Positions 42,908 through 51,558 of a DNA stretch of 64,000 bases are shown piece after piece. The stretch is from Lacibacter sediminis. GTDB lineage: Bacteria; Bacteroidota; Bacteroidia; Chitinophagales; Chitinophagaceae. Under the pieces are notes generated by a model. It worked only from the letters and a program-made list of their open reading frames with translations. It had not been told where the DNA came from and did not search any database. Where the stretch lies: NCBI RefSeq assembly GCF_014168535.1, contig NZ_CP060007.1, positions 1,054,001 to 1,118,000 on the forward strand. Direction: 5' to 3'. Position 1 is the first letter of the stretch. The number at the start of each line of letters is the position of its first letter. The translations under genes were made by a program, and so were the position numbers.

Positions 42908-45295
42908 CTAATTCAGCCTCAGAAATCGGGCATACAGTGAAGAAGCACCAAACGTTAGGAGGATAATGCTGATGGAACTTGAGGGCATGAGAATGGCTGC
43001 GACGAGTGGAGATAAAATTCCCTGCAAGGCAAAGGTCAGCCCGATAATATTATAAACGATCGATAGCACGAAACTGGCGATCACCACCTGTTTGTTGGCT
43101 TTGGTAAATAGCAGGTACGATGAAAGACGGCTCAAACGATCGGCTTCAAGAATGCCATCACTTGCGGGAGTAAAATTGTTGGTGCTTTCAGTAACAGCAA
43201 TACCTGCGTCACTCTGTTTTAAGGCACCGGCATCGTTCAATCCATCGCCGATCATAATTACTTTCTGGCCTTTCTCTTGCAGTTGCTTAATATAATTGAG
43301 CTTGTCGTGTGGTTGCTGGTTGAAGAATAATTTCACATCCATTCCAAGCTCCTGCTGTAGTTTCAATCGTTCGCTCTCATTATCACCTGAAAGGATGGAA
43401 ATGCGGTATTGTTTCCGCAGCTCACCGATCTGTTGAAAGATGGAAGGCCGGTAATGATTACGTATACAAAAATGACCGAATAAAATGCCATCAACTGAAA
43501 CATACACGGAGCTGCCGTTGAACACCGTTACTTCTTCACCGGTAACAAATTCTGCAGAGCCAAGTGTAATGATGCGATGGTTAACGATACCACTGATGCC
43601 ACGGCCGGTGGTTTCACTAAACTGTCTTACTTCATACGTTTCGTTGGTACGTAATTCTTTTGCCAACAACTTGCTCAACGGGTGTGTACTTTGTGCAGCC
43701 ACTGCGGCAACACTTCCTGCAATTTCATCATTGAAAGGTTCACCTGTATAAGCGATTTCCTGTTCTTCTGTTGTGGTGAGTGTGCCTGTTTTATCGAACA
43801 CCAAATGTATTGCCTTTGCCATTTCTTCAATGGTTTGTGCATTGCGCAGGTAGAGTTTGTTTTTGCTGAGTATGCGTAATACATTTCCATTGGTGAAACT
43901 GTTGCTGAGTAACAATGCACAAGGACATGCAACAATTAAGATAGTGGTTACTACATTCCATGCTTTGCCTCCATCGTAAAAACTCCAGTACAATGCACCA
44001 ATTGCAGCTAATGCGAACACGATCCAGGTGAAATAACGGCTGAGTCCGTCAACGAATGAGATCTTCTCAGGTTTTGCCTTTTCGCCATTATTCCACAAAC
44101 GGGTAAGATAACTTTGGGAGACTTCTTTCATCACCAGCATTTCAATATTGCCGCCGGTTTGTTTACCGCCTGCATACAGTAATTCACCCATTTCTTTTAA
44201 CACAGGTAACGATTCGCCTGTAACAAAACTGTAATCAATAAATGCTTTGCCTTTGGTGAGTAAACCATCAACCGGAATTAATTCTTCATTGTGGAGGAGA
44301 ATGGTATCACCTGCTTTAATATCGGGCAAAGCTGTGGGGATTTCTTTTTTATCTTTTAAAACAGTAACCGCAATCGGGAAGTAAGAAGTGTAATCACGTT
44401 CGAACGATAATTGCTGATAGGTTTTTTCCTGCAAAACACGACCAACGAGCATAAAAAATACAATACCACTCATTGAATCGAAATAACCACCACCTGTATT
44501 GCTCAACACTTCATATAAACTTCTGCCGAAAGTCATAATGATAGCAAGAGCAATCGGCGCATCGATGTTGAGATATTTATGCTTTAAACTTCCCCAAGCA
44601 CTTTGATAAAATGGGAGAGAGCTGTAAAGAAAAACAGGGATCGCTAAAATGAGATTGAAATACCTGAAAAGCGACTGCATACTTTTTTCTGCTTCCTCTA
44701 AACCCAGGTATTCAGGAAAACTCATGAGCATAATGTTAGCAAAACAAAAACCTGCCACACCCAATTGATAAATGAGGCTGCGCTGAATTCTTGGCTTTGC
44801 CTGCTGCAGATTCTGCAGGCTGATATAAGGTTCGTAACCGATACTGGTGAGTAGTTCTGCAACGCTGCGTAAAGATGTGCTGCGGTGATCAAAAACGATC
44901 GCTACTTCTTTCCTCGTAAAATTTACACGGGAAGAAATAACGGCTGCGTTCAGCCGGTGCAGGTTTTCCAATAGCCACAAACAGGAGCTGCAGTGGATCT
45001 GTGGTAAATAAAAAGTAATATGCGTTTGCTCAGTATTGCGGAAAGAGATGAGTTGCTGTTCGATTTTCTCATCATCTAAAAAAGAGAACTTGTCTTTACG
45101 AACGCTGATGCGTTGGCTGGTGCCGGGGTTTTGATTTAACTCATAATAATCGCAGAGATCACTCTGGTTGAGCACCTGGTACACGGTTTTACAACCCTGG
45201 CAACAAAAATTTTTGTCGGCGAGTTGAATTGTTTCATTGATGCATTCTTCACCACAATGATAGCATTTCACTGTTGGCTTTACAGACATGTTCAT
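42908..45295 (-). CDS. ccoI: Copper-exporting P1B ATPase of the cbb3 type (CcoI/FixI)
   Basis: A 795-residue heavy-metal ATPase. The N-terminus has a cysteine cluster (CYHCGEEC, CCQGC) and a heavy-metal domain with HCSSC. The core has the metal-binding ACPCALLLSN motif, DKTGTLTT phosphorylation site, THPLSKLL and GDGLNDAGALKQSDAG. This architecture fits CcoI/FixI, which supplies copper to cbb3 oxidase. The start is either 45295 or 45289; both lie just after the predicted transcription start, so the leader is very short. It is encoded upstream of ccoS as a separate unit. Confidence 0.92.
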   Translation of the reverse strand: MNMSVKPTVKCYHCGEECINETIQLADKNFCCQGCKTVYQVLNQSDLCDYYELNQNPGTSQRISVRKDKFSFLDDEKIEQQLISFRNTEQTHITFYLPQIHCSSCLWLLENLHRLNAAVISSRVNFTRKEVAIVFDHRSTSLRSVAELLTSIGYEPYISLQNLQQAKPRIQRSLIYQLGVAGFCFANIMLMSFPEYLGLEEAEKSMQSLFRYFNLILAIPVFLYSSLPFYQSAWGSLKHKYLNIDAPIALAIIMTFGRSLYEVLSNTGGGYFDSMSGIVFFMLVGRVLQEKTYQQLSFERDYTSYFPIAVTVLKDKKEIPTALPDIKAGDTILLHNEELIPVDGLLTKGKAFIDYSFVTGESLPVLKEMGELLYAGGKQTGGNIEMLVMKEVSQSYLTRLWNNGEKAKPEKISFVDGLSRYFTWIVFALAAIGALYWSFYDGGKAWNVVTTILIVACPCALLLSNSFTNGNVLRILSKNKLYLRNAQTIEEMAKAIHLVFDKTGTLTTTEEQEIAYTGEPFNDEIAGSVAAVAAQSTHPLSKLLAKELRTNETYEVRQFSETTGRGISGIVNHRIITLGSAEFVTGEEVTVFNGSSVYVSVDGILFGHFCIRNHYRPSIFQQIGELRKQYRISILSGDNESERLKLQQELGMDVKLFFNQQPHDKLNYIKQLQEKGQKVIMIGDGLNDAGALKQSDAGIAVTESTNNFTPASDGILEADRLSRLSSYLLFTKANKQVVIASFVLSIVYNIIGLTFALQGILSPLVAAILMPSSSISIILLTFGASSLYARFLRLN

Positions 45296-45304
45296 AACAG
45301 GCTG

Positions 45305-45347
45305 CAAATTAAAACGGGGCAGTTGGCTGCTTTCTGACCAATATCAG
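45305..45347 (-). promoter_or_regulatory. ccoI promoter with CRP/FNR-type box
   Basis: CTGAC-CAAT-ATCAG at 45334-45347 is a TGA-N6-TCA palindrome. On the minus strand TTAATTTG (45312-45305) is a near match to TAnnTTTG. The box centre is 35.5 bp from its last base, again a class II-like position, and translation starts about ten bases later. Confidence 0.68.
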
Positions 45348-45373
45348 AAAATAAACTGATCATCCTCATCCAC

Positions 45374-45408
45374 AAAAAAGCCCTGCCACAAATCAATTGC
45401 GACAGGGC
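45374..45408 (-). terminator. Terminator of hsp20
   Basis: On the minus strand GCCCTG pairs with CAGGGC, with additional pairs inside (45380-45408), followed by six T residues. It lies 29 bp after the hsp20 stop. Confidence 0.82.
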
Positions 45409-45436
45409 CCGGGTTACAATCCCACCATCGGTGAGA

Positions 45437-45883
45437 CTATTTTACAGCGATATGTTTGCCCGCTGCGAGCTTTTTGGCTTCCTCTCTTTTTGGAAGCATG
45501 AGTTTCAACACACCTTCTTCATATTTAGCTTCAATTTTTTCTTTGTTCACCTCTTCTGGTAAAGTAAAGCTGCGGCTGAAAGAAGAATAATTGTATTCTT
45601 TGCGAGTGTACTGATGTTCTTTTTCCTCTCTGTTTTCTTCCCTTTCACAGCTAATGGTGAGCATATTGCCTTCCACATCAATGTTGAAGTCTTCTTTTTT
45701 CATACCGGGTACAGCTAAAGAAACTTTGTATTCTTCTTTAGTTTCAACAATGTTTACTGCAGGCATGGTCATTGTGTTGCCTGAGAATGCACCTCCATTA
45801 TCAAACCATTCGTTCCATGGTTTGAAGAAATCATTAAATACTGTAGGCAGCATACCGGGTTTTGAAATTGCTCTTGTTGACAT
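45437..45883 (-). CDS. Hsp20/alpha-crystallin small heat-shock protein
   Basis: A 148-residue small heat-shock protein that holds unfolding proteins. The alpha-crystallin domain spans about 40-135 with YKVSLAVPGMKKEDFNIDVEGN and the closing YEEGVLKLMLPKRE. The C-terminal AAGKHIAVK lacks a clean IxI motif. The ATG at 45883 follows a real Shine-Dalgarno sequence, AAGGAGG, five bases away, which is rare in this window and suggests strong translation. A weaker TGA-N6-TCA box lies at 45980-45993. Confidence 0.94.
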   Translation of the reverse strand: MSTRAISKPGMLPTVFNDFFKPWNEWFDNGGAFSGNTMTMPAVNIVETKEEYKVSLAVPGMKKEDFNIDVEGNMLTISCEREENREEKEHQYTRKEYNYSSFSRSFTLPEEVNKEKIEAKYEEGVLKLMLPKREEAKKLAAGKHIAVK

Positions 45884-46205
45884 ATACACCTCCTTGTTTT
45901 ATGATGAGTGAATAATTTTAACTTGCTTAAAGATAGCTTTCTGAGTAGCGGATTTCAAGGACCTGCGTCAAACGCAGCAGTGAGAGTTGTCAGTGAAAAA
46001 TGAGTTTTATTTATTCGTTTTAACAGGGATAAAATAAACTCAGTAATTCACTTTTGGCAGAAATGATTTCGTATTATACTTTTTGAAGTGGTAACGATTA
46101 TCATAAACAAATGATCTCTGCAAATAAACAGATCCTGATCTTTTTCTGCCAAACGCTGCTCACTCAGTAATTATTTGCTTCGATAAAAGAAGCACAATTT
46201 TTATG
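45884..46205. other. 322-bp regulatory region upstream of hsp20
   Basis: No gene is visible. It contains the Shine-Dalgarno of hsp20 next to 45883, a minus-strand -7 element TATCTTTA (45935-45928), a small hairpin CTGCG-TCAAA-CGCAG (45963-45977), and the box GTGAG-AGTT-GTCAG (45980-45993). The box centre is 58.5 bp from the end of the -7 element, exactly as for trx and cco box 2. One half-site (CTGAC on the minus strand) is canonical and the other is not. Confidence 0.5.
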
Positions 46206-46493
46206 CTACTTTTTATGCTTCATCCATTCTGCCACTTTTTCTTCGGCTTTTTCCACACCAATTTTTGTGAGTACAGCGGCCAATTGCGACAATGTATTGG
46301 CTAAGGATGAATCGCCATTCTGTTGTTCTTTTTCGAAGATGTGTGCAAACACCTGGCCCGCAACATTTTTTGGTTTCATACTATCTTTCACATCCAGCCA
46401 ATCGTAACGGATAGCTTTTTCCAATTCCGTTTTTCGTTGCTCCAGTTTTTTTTGCCGGGCTTTTAATTGCTTTATGGATCTGATCTTATTCAT
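46206..46493 (-). CDS. Small charged protein of the YtxH/Holin-X operon
   Basis: A 95-residue protein with a basic coiled-coil start (IKQLKARQKKLEQRKTELEKAI), a central segment and a C-terminal helix ending EKVAEWMKHKK. No family recognised. It starts within the end of the Holin-X gene (overlap of about 8 bp), so it is translationally coupled; the next upstream ATG, one codon earlier, is equally possible. Its companion genes suggest an envelope or stress role. Confidence 0.7.
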   Translation of the reverse strand: MNKIRSIKQLKARQKKLEQRKTELEKAIRYDWLDVKDSMKPKNVAGQVFAHIFEKEQQNGDSSLANTLSQLAAVLTKIGVEKAEEKVAEWMKHKK

Positions 46494-46851
46494 CATCGTC
46501 GTCTTCATCATCAGTAAATAGTTGCCGCAGTAAAGCATTCATTATAGGCAGTTGCAGAATACGTTCTCTCAACACCCAAACCACTGCACCAAGCAACAGG
46601 TAAATACCTCCCACAATTAAAAATCCCAACCATAGTTCACCGGTGAGTCGTGAAAAAACAAATGCCAAAGCAGTACTGGCAAAAAACAGAAAAGTGATAA
46701 AGAACATTGCTACAACAACAGACGCAATCACAGTTGCTGCAAGTTTTGAACTTTTTTCTGCTGTATTCAATTTCACCGCATCCATGCGGTTATTGATGTA
46801 CTCTTTTACGTGTTCGGCCAGGTCTTCTGCTTTGGCAAATGTATCTTCCAT
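46486..46851 (-). CDS. Holin-X-type (DUF1469) membrane protein
   Basis: A 121-residue protein with an N-terminal amphipathic helix (AEDLAEHVKEYINNRMDAVKL), two membrane helices (about 40-65 and 74-95) and an acidic end DDEDDDDE. This matches the putative Actinobacterial Holin-X/DUF1469 family. Despite the name no phage genes are near; these proteins commonly accompany YtxH genes in stress operons. It is 17 bp downstream of the YtxH gene. Confidence 0.8.
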   Translation of the reverse strand: MEDTFAKAEDLAEHVKEYINNRMDAVKLNTAEKSSKLAATVIASVVVAMFFITFLFFASTALAFVFSRLTGELWLGFLIVGGIYLLLGAVVWVLRERILQLPIMNALLRQLFTDDEDDDDE

Positions 46852-46868
46852 GCTCCGCTGTTTCGGGG

Positions 46869-47093
46869 TTATGCAAATTCTTCCATTCCTTCTTTCACAG
46901 CTTCAGTTTTGCCCCTGATGTTTACTTTCAGGTTGCCCATTTTTTCTTTTACAGTGTCTGTGAGTTTTTTTCCACTGTCAGTAATTTTTTTGCGTGTGTT
47001 TTCACCTTTGTCAGGTGCAAACAAAACTCCTAATACGCCTCCGGCAACTAAACCTGCTCCGGCTGCAATAGCGATTTTAGCTAAAGTGTTCAT
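46869..47093 (-). CDS. YtxH-domain protein
   Basis: A 74-residue YtxH/gas-vesicle-like protein. The glycine-rich helix (IAIAAGAGLVAGGVLGVLFAP) followed by DKGENTRKKI and an amphipathic KLTDTVKEKM tail is the family pattern. In Bacillus such genes belong to the general stress regulon. It is the first gene of a three-gene operon with a CRP/FNR-type box upstream. Confidence 0.88.
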   Translation of the reverse strand: MNTLAKIAIAAGAGLVAGGVLGVLFAPDKGENTRKKITDSGKKLTDTVKEKMGNLKVNIRGKTEAVKEGMEEFA

Positions 47094-47133
47094 GTGAAAA
47101 ATTTATAGGTGAACAATAATTGATCTAACGTTT

Positions 47134-47177
47134 CTAAGGTAGTATTTCCACAAAGCCATTACAATGATGGCCATCAT
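47134..47177 (-). promoter_or_regulatory. YtxH operon promoter with CRP/FNR-type box
   Basis: ATGAT-GGCC-ATCAT (47164-47177) is a perfect 14-bp palindrome. The minus strand TACCTTAG (47141-47134) is a -7 element with one mismatch; the box centre is 36.5 bp from its end. Confidence 0.72.
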
Positions 47178-47196
47178 GGTTTACAATGAGAGTGGG

Positions 47197-47649
47197 CTAT
47201 TCTTTTTCGTAGCGACCTGTTTTTTCTGAAAGTATAATTCGGTAGATCACTGGCTTCACACTTCCATGTGAACCATGCAAACGTTCAGGTTGTAATTCAG
47301 GCGGATGTGCAGTTGTGCTCACTTTTAGTTTGAGCATTTTGTCTACAAATAATTTCATGGCATCGTAGCGTTCACGCTCACCAATTATTTCCTGGTAAGT
47401 GCCTTGAGTGATCACACTCTTCCAGTTTTTATTGTTCTGCACTTCATCCACTTCAAAACAAACAGAAGGGTTGCTCCGCATCATGCGGATCTTCAACCCT
47501 TCAACTGAATGTGCGATTACAGACCTGCCGTCATAGATATAATTAACCGGCACCACATAAATTTTCCCGTGGTAGCTGCACCCAATGCGGCCAAGATTGC
47601 ATTGGTAAAGCAGGTCTTCAATTTCAGATGTACTTAATGAACCAAGCAT
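47197..47649 (-). CDS. PNPOx-fold flavin-binding protein, paralogue 1
   Basis: A 150-residue pyridoxamine-phosphate-oxidase-fold protein. It begins MLGSLSTSEIEDLLYQCNLG and has VPVNYIYDG, the SNPSVCFEVDEV strand and a C-terminus VIYRIILSEKTGRYEKE. The family binds FMN or F420-like flavins and often acts as a flavin reductase. It is about as long as, and clearly related to, the gene at 49910 (both end YRI.I.EKTGR.EK). A TACATTTG promoter and box lie directly upstream. Confidence 0.85.
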   Translation of the reverse strand: MLGSLSTSEIEDLLYQCNLGRIGCSYHGKIYVVPVNYIYDGRSVIAHSVEGLKIRMMRSNPSVCFEVDEVQNNKNWKSVITQGTYQEIIGERERYDAMKLFVDKMLKLKVSTTAHPPELQPERLHGSHGSVKPVIYRIILSEKTGRYEKE

Positions 47650-47671
47650 GGCAAACCCATTAACGGCGCAT

Positions 47672-47715
47672 CAAATGTAGTTGAAGAGTTCAGGAAGAAC
47701 GATGATGCTTGTCAG
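47672..47715 (-). promoter_or_regulatory. Promoter of PNPOx paralogue 1 with CRP/FNR-type box
   Basis: The minus strand TACATTTG (47679-47672) is a perfect TAnnTTTG element. The box CTGAC-AAGC-ATCAT (minus strand, 47715-47702) is centred 36.5 bp upstream of its last base. This is the cleanest example of the class II arrangement. Confidence 0.78.
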
Positions 47716-47739
47716 CACTTGTTTTGATGCTGCTCACAT

Positions 47740-49398
47740 CTAACGGATAAAGCCGGGCAGTTCTTCAAAAGCAGCAGCCTCTTTTTCAGGAAGTAATAGA
47801 TCCTTTACAGCAAGGATCAACGATTTATAAGCGGTGTACAATTCCCGGTTGTAATTAATGATGGTGGATATCTCCGTTTCATTCAGGTGATCGATGGTGC
47901 CTTGTTTGTACAGATGACTTAGCTCCTCGGTATAACCTTTGATGATCTCACGATATAGTGCAATCAGTGAATCAGCATTTGACTGCGCCTGTTCTTTTGC
48001 AGTAAGTAACTTGCCGATGGTTGTAATGAAATGATCGGTGCGTTTGCGGCTTTCTTCGTAATAAGCAAACTTTTTATCGTTCGATGAGTTTTTGAGAAGA
48101 ACTGCATCATGCCAGGCATCTTTCAAACTTTTGGCTGCATACATGCCATTACGTACAGAAGAGATGAGCAGTTGAAACCTTGCAGCTTCTTCAGGCTGCA
48201 GATGATTTGATTGCATCTTTACATAAAACGAAAGTATATCGCCATGCAGGTGTTTAATGAACTCGTATTTTTCTTCCGGTGTTTTCTTGTAAAACTCATT
48301 GCCATTCTTTTGTTCAGGCTTCAGTTCAAAAATATGTTTGCAATAGGCAAGAATGAGTTGCAGAAAATGATCCGTTTCTTTTTGCATGGCCTGCAGTGCC
48401 AGTTCGGTTTCTGCTGGTTTTATTTTGTGGATGAATAATGTTTCATCGCTGTTTTGTGTAAACCTGGCAGATAAGAATTTCCCGAACGGATTAAGAAATG
48501 GGTAGAAGAGAACAATGCTGATGATGTTCACCAGTGTTTGAAACACCACCAGTGCCAGTACTTGATTTTTTACGCCAAGCGTTTCATGAATAAAAAAGGT
48601 AAGAGGTTGGAGAAAGAATACAAGCAACAGGGAAATGATCATGTTCATTAAAAAGTTTCCCAACGCCACCTGCTTTTTTGCAGGGATCCCTTTTGCTGAA
48701 GCAAGTAACAGTTTAATCGTTGTGCCAACTTCGGCGCCGAGTACAATTGCCATCGCAGGTTCAAGATCAATGGCATGGGCGTGCAATGCAGCAAGCACCA
48801 GTGCAATAGTTGCTGAGCTTGCCTGTATAAGCGCAGTAATTATAATGCCGATCAATAAAAATAATAGTACCGGGTATTCATTAAAGCGACTCAGATCGGT
48901 TTGTTGCACCATGGCTTCAACAGCCGTCTTCATAAAATTCAATCCCACAAACAAAAAACTAAAACCAAAAAAGAATTTACTCAGTTGAAACCATTTGCTG
49001 TGTTTGTTGAGCAGTATCATTAAAATACCCGCAATTCCTGTTACAGGTAATGCAAAACTTTCGATGTTAAATTCAAAACCAATGGTAGCAACGATCCAGC
49101 TTGTGAAAGTTGTACCGATATTGCTACCCAACATCATGGCCAGGCCGTTTTGCATTTGAATAATACCACTACCTACAAATGCCAGCAACATCAGGTTTAC
49201 AATACTACTGCTTTGCAATAATGCAGTAACAACAGCACCTGCACCTATTGCTTTTAATTTGTGCTGTGTATGTTTTCGCAGAAATAATTTAAACGGCCGG
49301 CCTGCCAGTTGCTGCAAGGCTTCTTCCAGCATATTCATTCCTAAAAGAAATATGGCAACTCCTGCAAGTATCTTCCAGATATCGAATGATCCTTCCAT
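47740..49398 (-). CDS. Na/Pi cotransporter family protein with PhoU-like tail
   Basis: A 552-residue NptA/YjbB-type transporter. The membrane part (about 1-310) contains two inverted QSSS-type repeats (ALLQSSSIVNLMLLAF and IQASSATIALVL), the signature for sodium and phosphate binding. The C-terminal 200 residues are helical and PhoU-like. It may import or export phosphate. ATG at 49398 preferred over the TTG two codons before. Confidence 0.9.
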   Translation of the reverse strand: MEGSFDIWKILAGVAIFLLGMNMLEEALQQLAGRPFKLFLRKHTQHKLKAIGAGAVVTALLQSSSIVNLMLLAFVGSGIIQMQNGLAMMLGSNIGTTFTSWIVATIGFEFNIESFALPVTGIAGILMILLNKHSKWFQLSKFFFGFSFLFVGLNFMKTAVEAMVQQTDLSRFNEYPVLLFLLIGIIITALIQASSATIALVLAALHAHAIDLEPAMAIVLGAEVGTTIKLLLASAKGIPAKKQVALGNFLMNMIISLLLVFFLQPLTFFIHETLGVKNQVLALVVFQTLVNIISIVLFYPFLNPFGKFLSARFTQNSDETLFIHKIKPAETELALQAMQKETDHFLQLILAYCKHIFELKPEQKNGNEFYKKTPEEKYEFIKHLHGDILSFYVKMQSNHLQPEEAARFQLLISSVRNGMYAAKSLKDAWHDAVLLKNSSNDKKFAYYEESRKRTDHFITTIGKLLTAKEQAQSNADSLIALYREIIKGYTEELSHLYKQGTIDHLNETEISTIINYNRELYTAYKSLILAVKDLLLPEKEAAAFEELPGFIR

Positions 49399-49427
49399 GA
49401 ACAATCAAGGTAATAAATATTAACTGT

Positions 49428-49453
49428 AAAAAAAGCCGGGCACGAAGCCCGGC
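49428..49453 (-). terminator. Terminator of the thioredoxin gene
   Basis: GCCGGGC and GCCCGGC form a 7-bp stem around TTCGT on the minus strand, followed by seven T residues (complement of 49428-49434). Confidence 0.9.
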
Positions 49454-49478
49454 AAGCACAACTTGGTTCGAAAGTCAT

Positions 49479-49778
49479 TCAGCTCATCACCGTATTCAGG
49501 TACTGTAGAATTTCATGGGCAGGAACCACACCGCTTTTTCGCCAGATGACCTGGCCATCTTTAAAGATGATAAGAGTTGGTACTGCCTGTACACTGTAGC
49601 GATGAGTAAAACCCGGATTCTTGTCGATATCCATTTTCAAAACCGTCACACGGTCGCCCGCAGCTTCTTTTACCTGCTGCAGCACCGGCGTCATTAATTT
49701 GCATGGTCCGCACCATTCTGCAAAAAAATCAACAACCACCGGCTTACTTCCGTATATATGTGACTCGAAGTTGCTCAT
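49479..49778 (-). CDS. Thioredoxin
   Basis: A 99-residue thioredoxin with the active site WCGPC, the cis-proline region AVPTLIIFKDG and standard length. It reduces cytoplasmic disulfides. A perfect -7 element TAGCTTTG (minus strand 49791-49784) ends only six bases before the ATG, so the mRNA is probably leaderless. A TGA-N6-TCA box at 49836-49849 lies 58.5 bp from that element and is shared with the divergent PNPOx gene. Confidence 0.95.
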   Translation of the reverse strand: MSNFESHIYGSKPVVVDFFAEWCGPCKLMTPVLQQVKEAAGDRVTVLKMDIDKNPGFTHRYSVQAVPTLIIFKDGQVIWRKSGVVPAHEILQYLNTVMS

Positions 49779-49783
49779 AGAAC

Positions 49784-49879
49784 CAAAGCTACTTTTTTAT
49801 ACCAGTGATTACTATGAGAACAGTCAACAATGCAGTTGATGTTCATCAGCAACCTTGCCTGCAGGCATCAGTAGTTTTA
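49784..49879. promoter_or_regulatory. Shared trx/PNPOx control region with one central box
   Basis: The box TTGAT-GTTC-ATCAG (49836-49849) differs from the E. coli FNR consensus at one of ten positions. Rightwards, TAGTTTTA (49872-49879) ends 36.5 bp from the box centre; leftwards, TAGCTTTG ends 58.5 bp away. One site could thus act as class II for PNPOx and class I for trx. Confidence 0.75.
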
Positions 49880-49909
49880 AATAACGTTTTCACATTTTAA
49901 CGATCTGCC

Positions 49910-50359
49910 ATGCTTGGACAATTGAACGAACAACAAATGAACAACCTGCTTGGAAGTCAGGTTGTGGGGCGACTTGCCTGTACTGATTCAACGCAGCCAT
50001 ATCTTGTTCCCGTTACGTATGCGTTTGACGGCAACTTTATTTATGGACAAACAAATGAAGGTATGAAGTTGAACTTGCTGCGCAACAATCCCAATGTTTG
50101 TTTTGAGGTTGATACAATGACCAACATGGCTAACTGGCAAAGTGTGATCATACGTGGAAGGTTTGAAGAATTAAAAGACACAGAAGCTGAAAATGCCCGT
50201 GCTATTTTGAAGAACCGTGTGTTTCCTATGATGACAAGTGCCACAATTGATGGCGAACAACACGAAGTGGAAACAAAACTCGACGACAGCAACCGTTTGA
50301 AGCCTGTGATGTACCGTATTTTGATTGAAGAAAAAACAGGGAGGTTTGAAAAAAGATAA
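49910..50359 (+). CDS. PNPOx-fold flavin-binding protein, paralogue 2
   Basis: A 149-residue paralogue of the protein at 47197-47649. MLGQLNEQQMNNLLGSQVVGRLAC, VPVTYAFDG, NNPNVCFEVDTM and the end YRILIEEKTGRFEKR align along the whole length. It likely binds a flavin and may reduce or sequester small molecules. It is divergent from trx with a shared box and is followed 17 bp later by the phospholipase D-type gene. Confidence 0.85.
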   Translation: MLGQLNEQQMNNLLGSQVVGRLACTDSTQPYLVPVTYAFDGNFIYGQTNEGMKLNLLRNNPNVCFEVDTMTNMANWQSVIIRGRFEELKDTEAENARAILKNRVFPMMTSATIDGEQHEVETKLDDSNRLKPVMYRILIEEKTGRFEKR

Positions 50360-50376
50360 ATAGTAATTTGGCATGC

Positions 50377-51558
50377 ATGTCGCCAGGCAAACAATTTCCC
50401 GTTTCAGCAGCTTACAGTACACATAACCAGGTACAGTTGGTTAGAGGTGGGCGTGATTTTTTTACCATTCTCTTCCGCTTATTGGAGCAGGCCGAACACA
50501 GTGTTCATTTACAGATCTATATTTTTGAAGATGATGAAACCGGTACTGAAGTAGCGGCGGCATTAATGAAGGCTGCACAACGTGGCGTGAAAGTATATTT
50601 GTTGCTCGATGGATATGCATCGCAACATTTACCGGATGAGTTTATTACGCAGTTAAAAGCAAGCGGTGTTCAATTCCGTTGGTTTGAACCGGTTTTCAGA
50701 AGCCGGTATTTTTATTTTGGGCGGAGGATGCATCATAAAATTGTTGTGATCGATGCATTGCATAGTTTGGTAGGTGGTGTAAATATTTCAAACCGGTATA
50801 ATGATATGCCCGATCAACCGGCCTGGCTCGATTGGGCATTATACAGCAAAGGCGAAGTAAGTGCCGAGCTCTACAATCTTTGCGTGGAGGTATGGAATAA
50901 ATCGGGCTGGGGTAAAAAGAAAAATCAACTTCTTAAAACAGAAGCATCACTTCACTTGCATGGAGAAGAATGTTTGGTGAGAGTACGTCGTAATGATTGG
51001 GTACGGCGTAAGAATCAGATCAGCCGCAGTTATATCGAAATGTTTCGGAAAGCAAATTCGCACATCAGCATCATGTCGAGTTATTTTTTACCAGGTCGTG
51101 CTTTTCGCAGGAACATGACCTTTGCTGCAAAACGTGGAATCAAAATTAAGGTGATCGCTGCAGGCATCAGTGACATATCGATGGTGAAACATGCTGAGCG
51201 TTATCTCTACCGCTGGATGTTTAAAAACGGAATTGAGCTGTACGAGTATCAACCCAATGTATTGCACGGCAAACTGAGTACTTACGATGGGAAATTTGTA
51301 ACCGTTGGTTCTTACAATGTAAACAACATCAGTGCCTATGCCAGTATAGAGTTGAATATTGATATTCAAAACAACCGTTTTGTTGAAGATGTGGAACGAA
51401 CATTGGAAAAGATCATGCAAAACGATTGCATCCGTATAACGGAAAAAGAATTTGAGCGCCACAACACATTCATCAAACGAATATGGCAGCGGCTTTGTTA
51501 CGAAATCATCAGGCTTATCTTTTTCCTCTTTACCTTTTATTTTAAACAAAGGGATTAA
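50377..51558 (+). CDS. Phospholipase D/cardiolipin synthase-like protein
   Basis: A 393-residue protein with two HKD motifs: HHKIVVID (HxKx4D) in the first half and LHGKLSTYD in the second, each followed by GG or GSYN. Such proteins make cardiolipin or transfer phosphatidyl groups. It lacks the two N-terminal membrane helices of standard bacterial Cls, but a hydrophobic helix sits at the C-terminus (IIRLIFFLFTFYF). ATG at 50377; an upstream TTG is less likely. Its stop overlaps the stop of the convergent gene. Confidence 0.88.
   Translation: MSPGKQFPVSAAYSTHNQVQLVRGGRDFFTILFRLLEQAEHSVHLQIYIFEDDETGTEVAAALMKAAQRGVKVYLLLDGYASQHLPDEFITQLKASGVQFRWFEPVFRSRYFYFGRRMHHKIVVIDALHSLVGGVNISNRYNDMPDQPAWLDWALYSKGEVSAELYNLCVEVWNKSGWGKKKNQLLKTEASLHLHGEECLVRVRRNDWVRRKNQISRSYIEMFRKANSHISIMSSYFLPGRAFRRNMTFAAKRGIKIKVIAAGISDISMVKHAERYLYRWMFKNGIELYEYQPNVLHGKLSTYDGKFVTVGSYNVNNISAYASIELNIDIQNNRFVEDVERTLEKIMQNDCIRITEKEFERHNTFIKRIWQRLCYEIIRLIFFLFTFYFKQRD

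Noticed and set aside
46486..46851. Phage holin, hinting at a prophage
   Set aside because: Holin-X/DUF1469 proteins are common in non-phage stress operons, and no phage structural, integrase or lysis genes are near.
47740..49398. Member of the box-controlled regulon
   Set aside because: No TGA-N6-TCA palindrome was found upstream of its start; the nearest box belongs to the downstream PNPOx gene.
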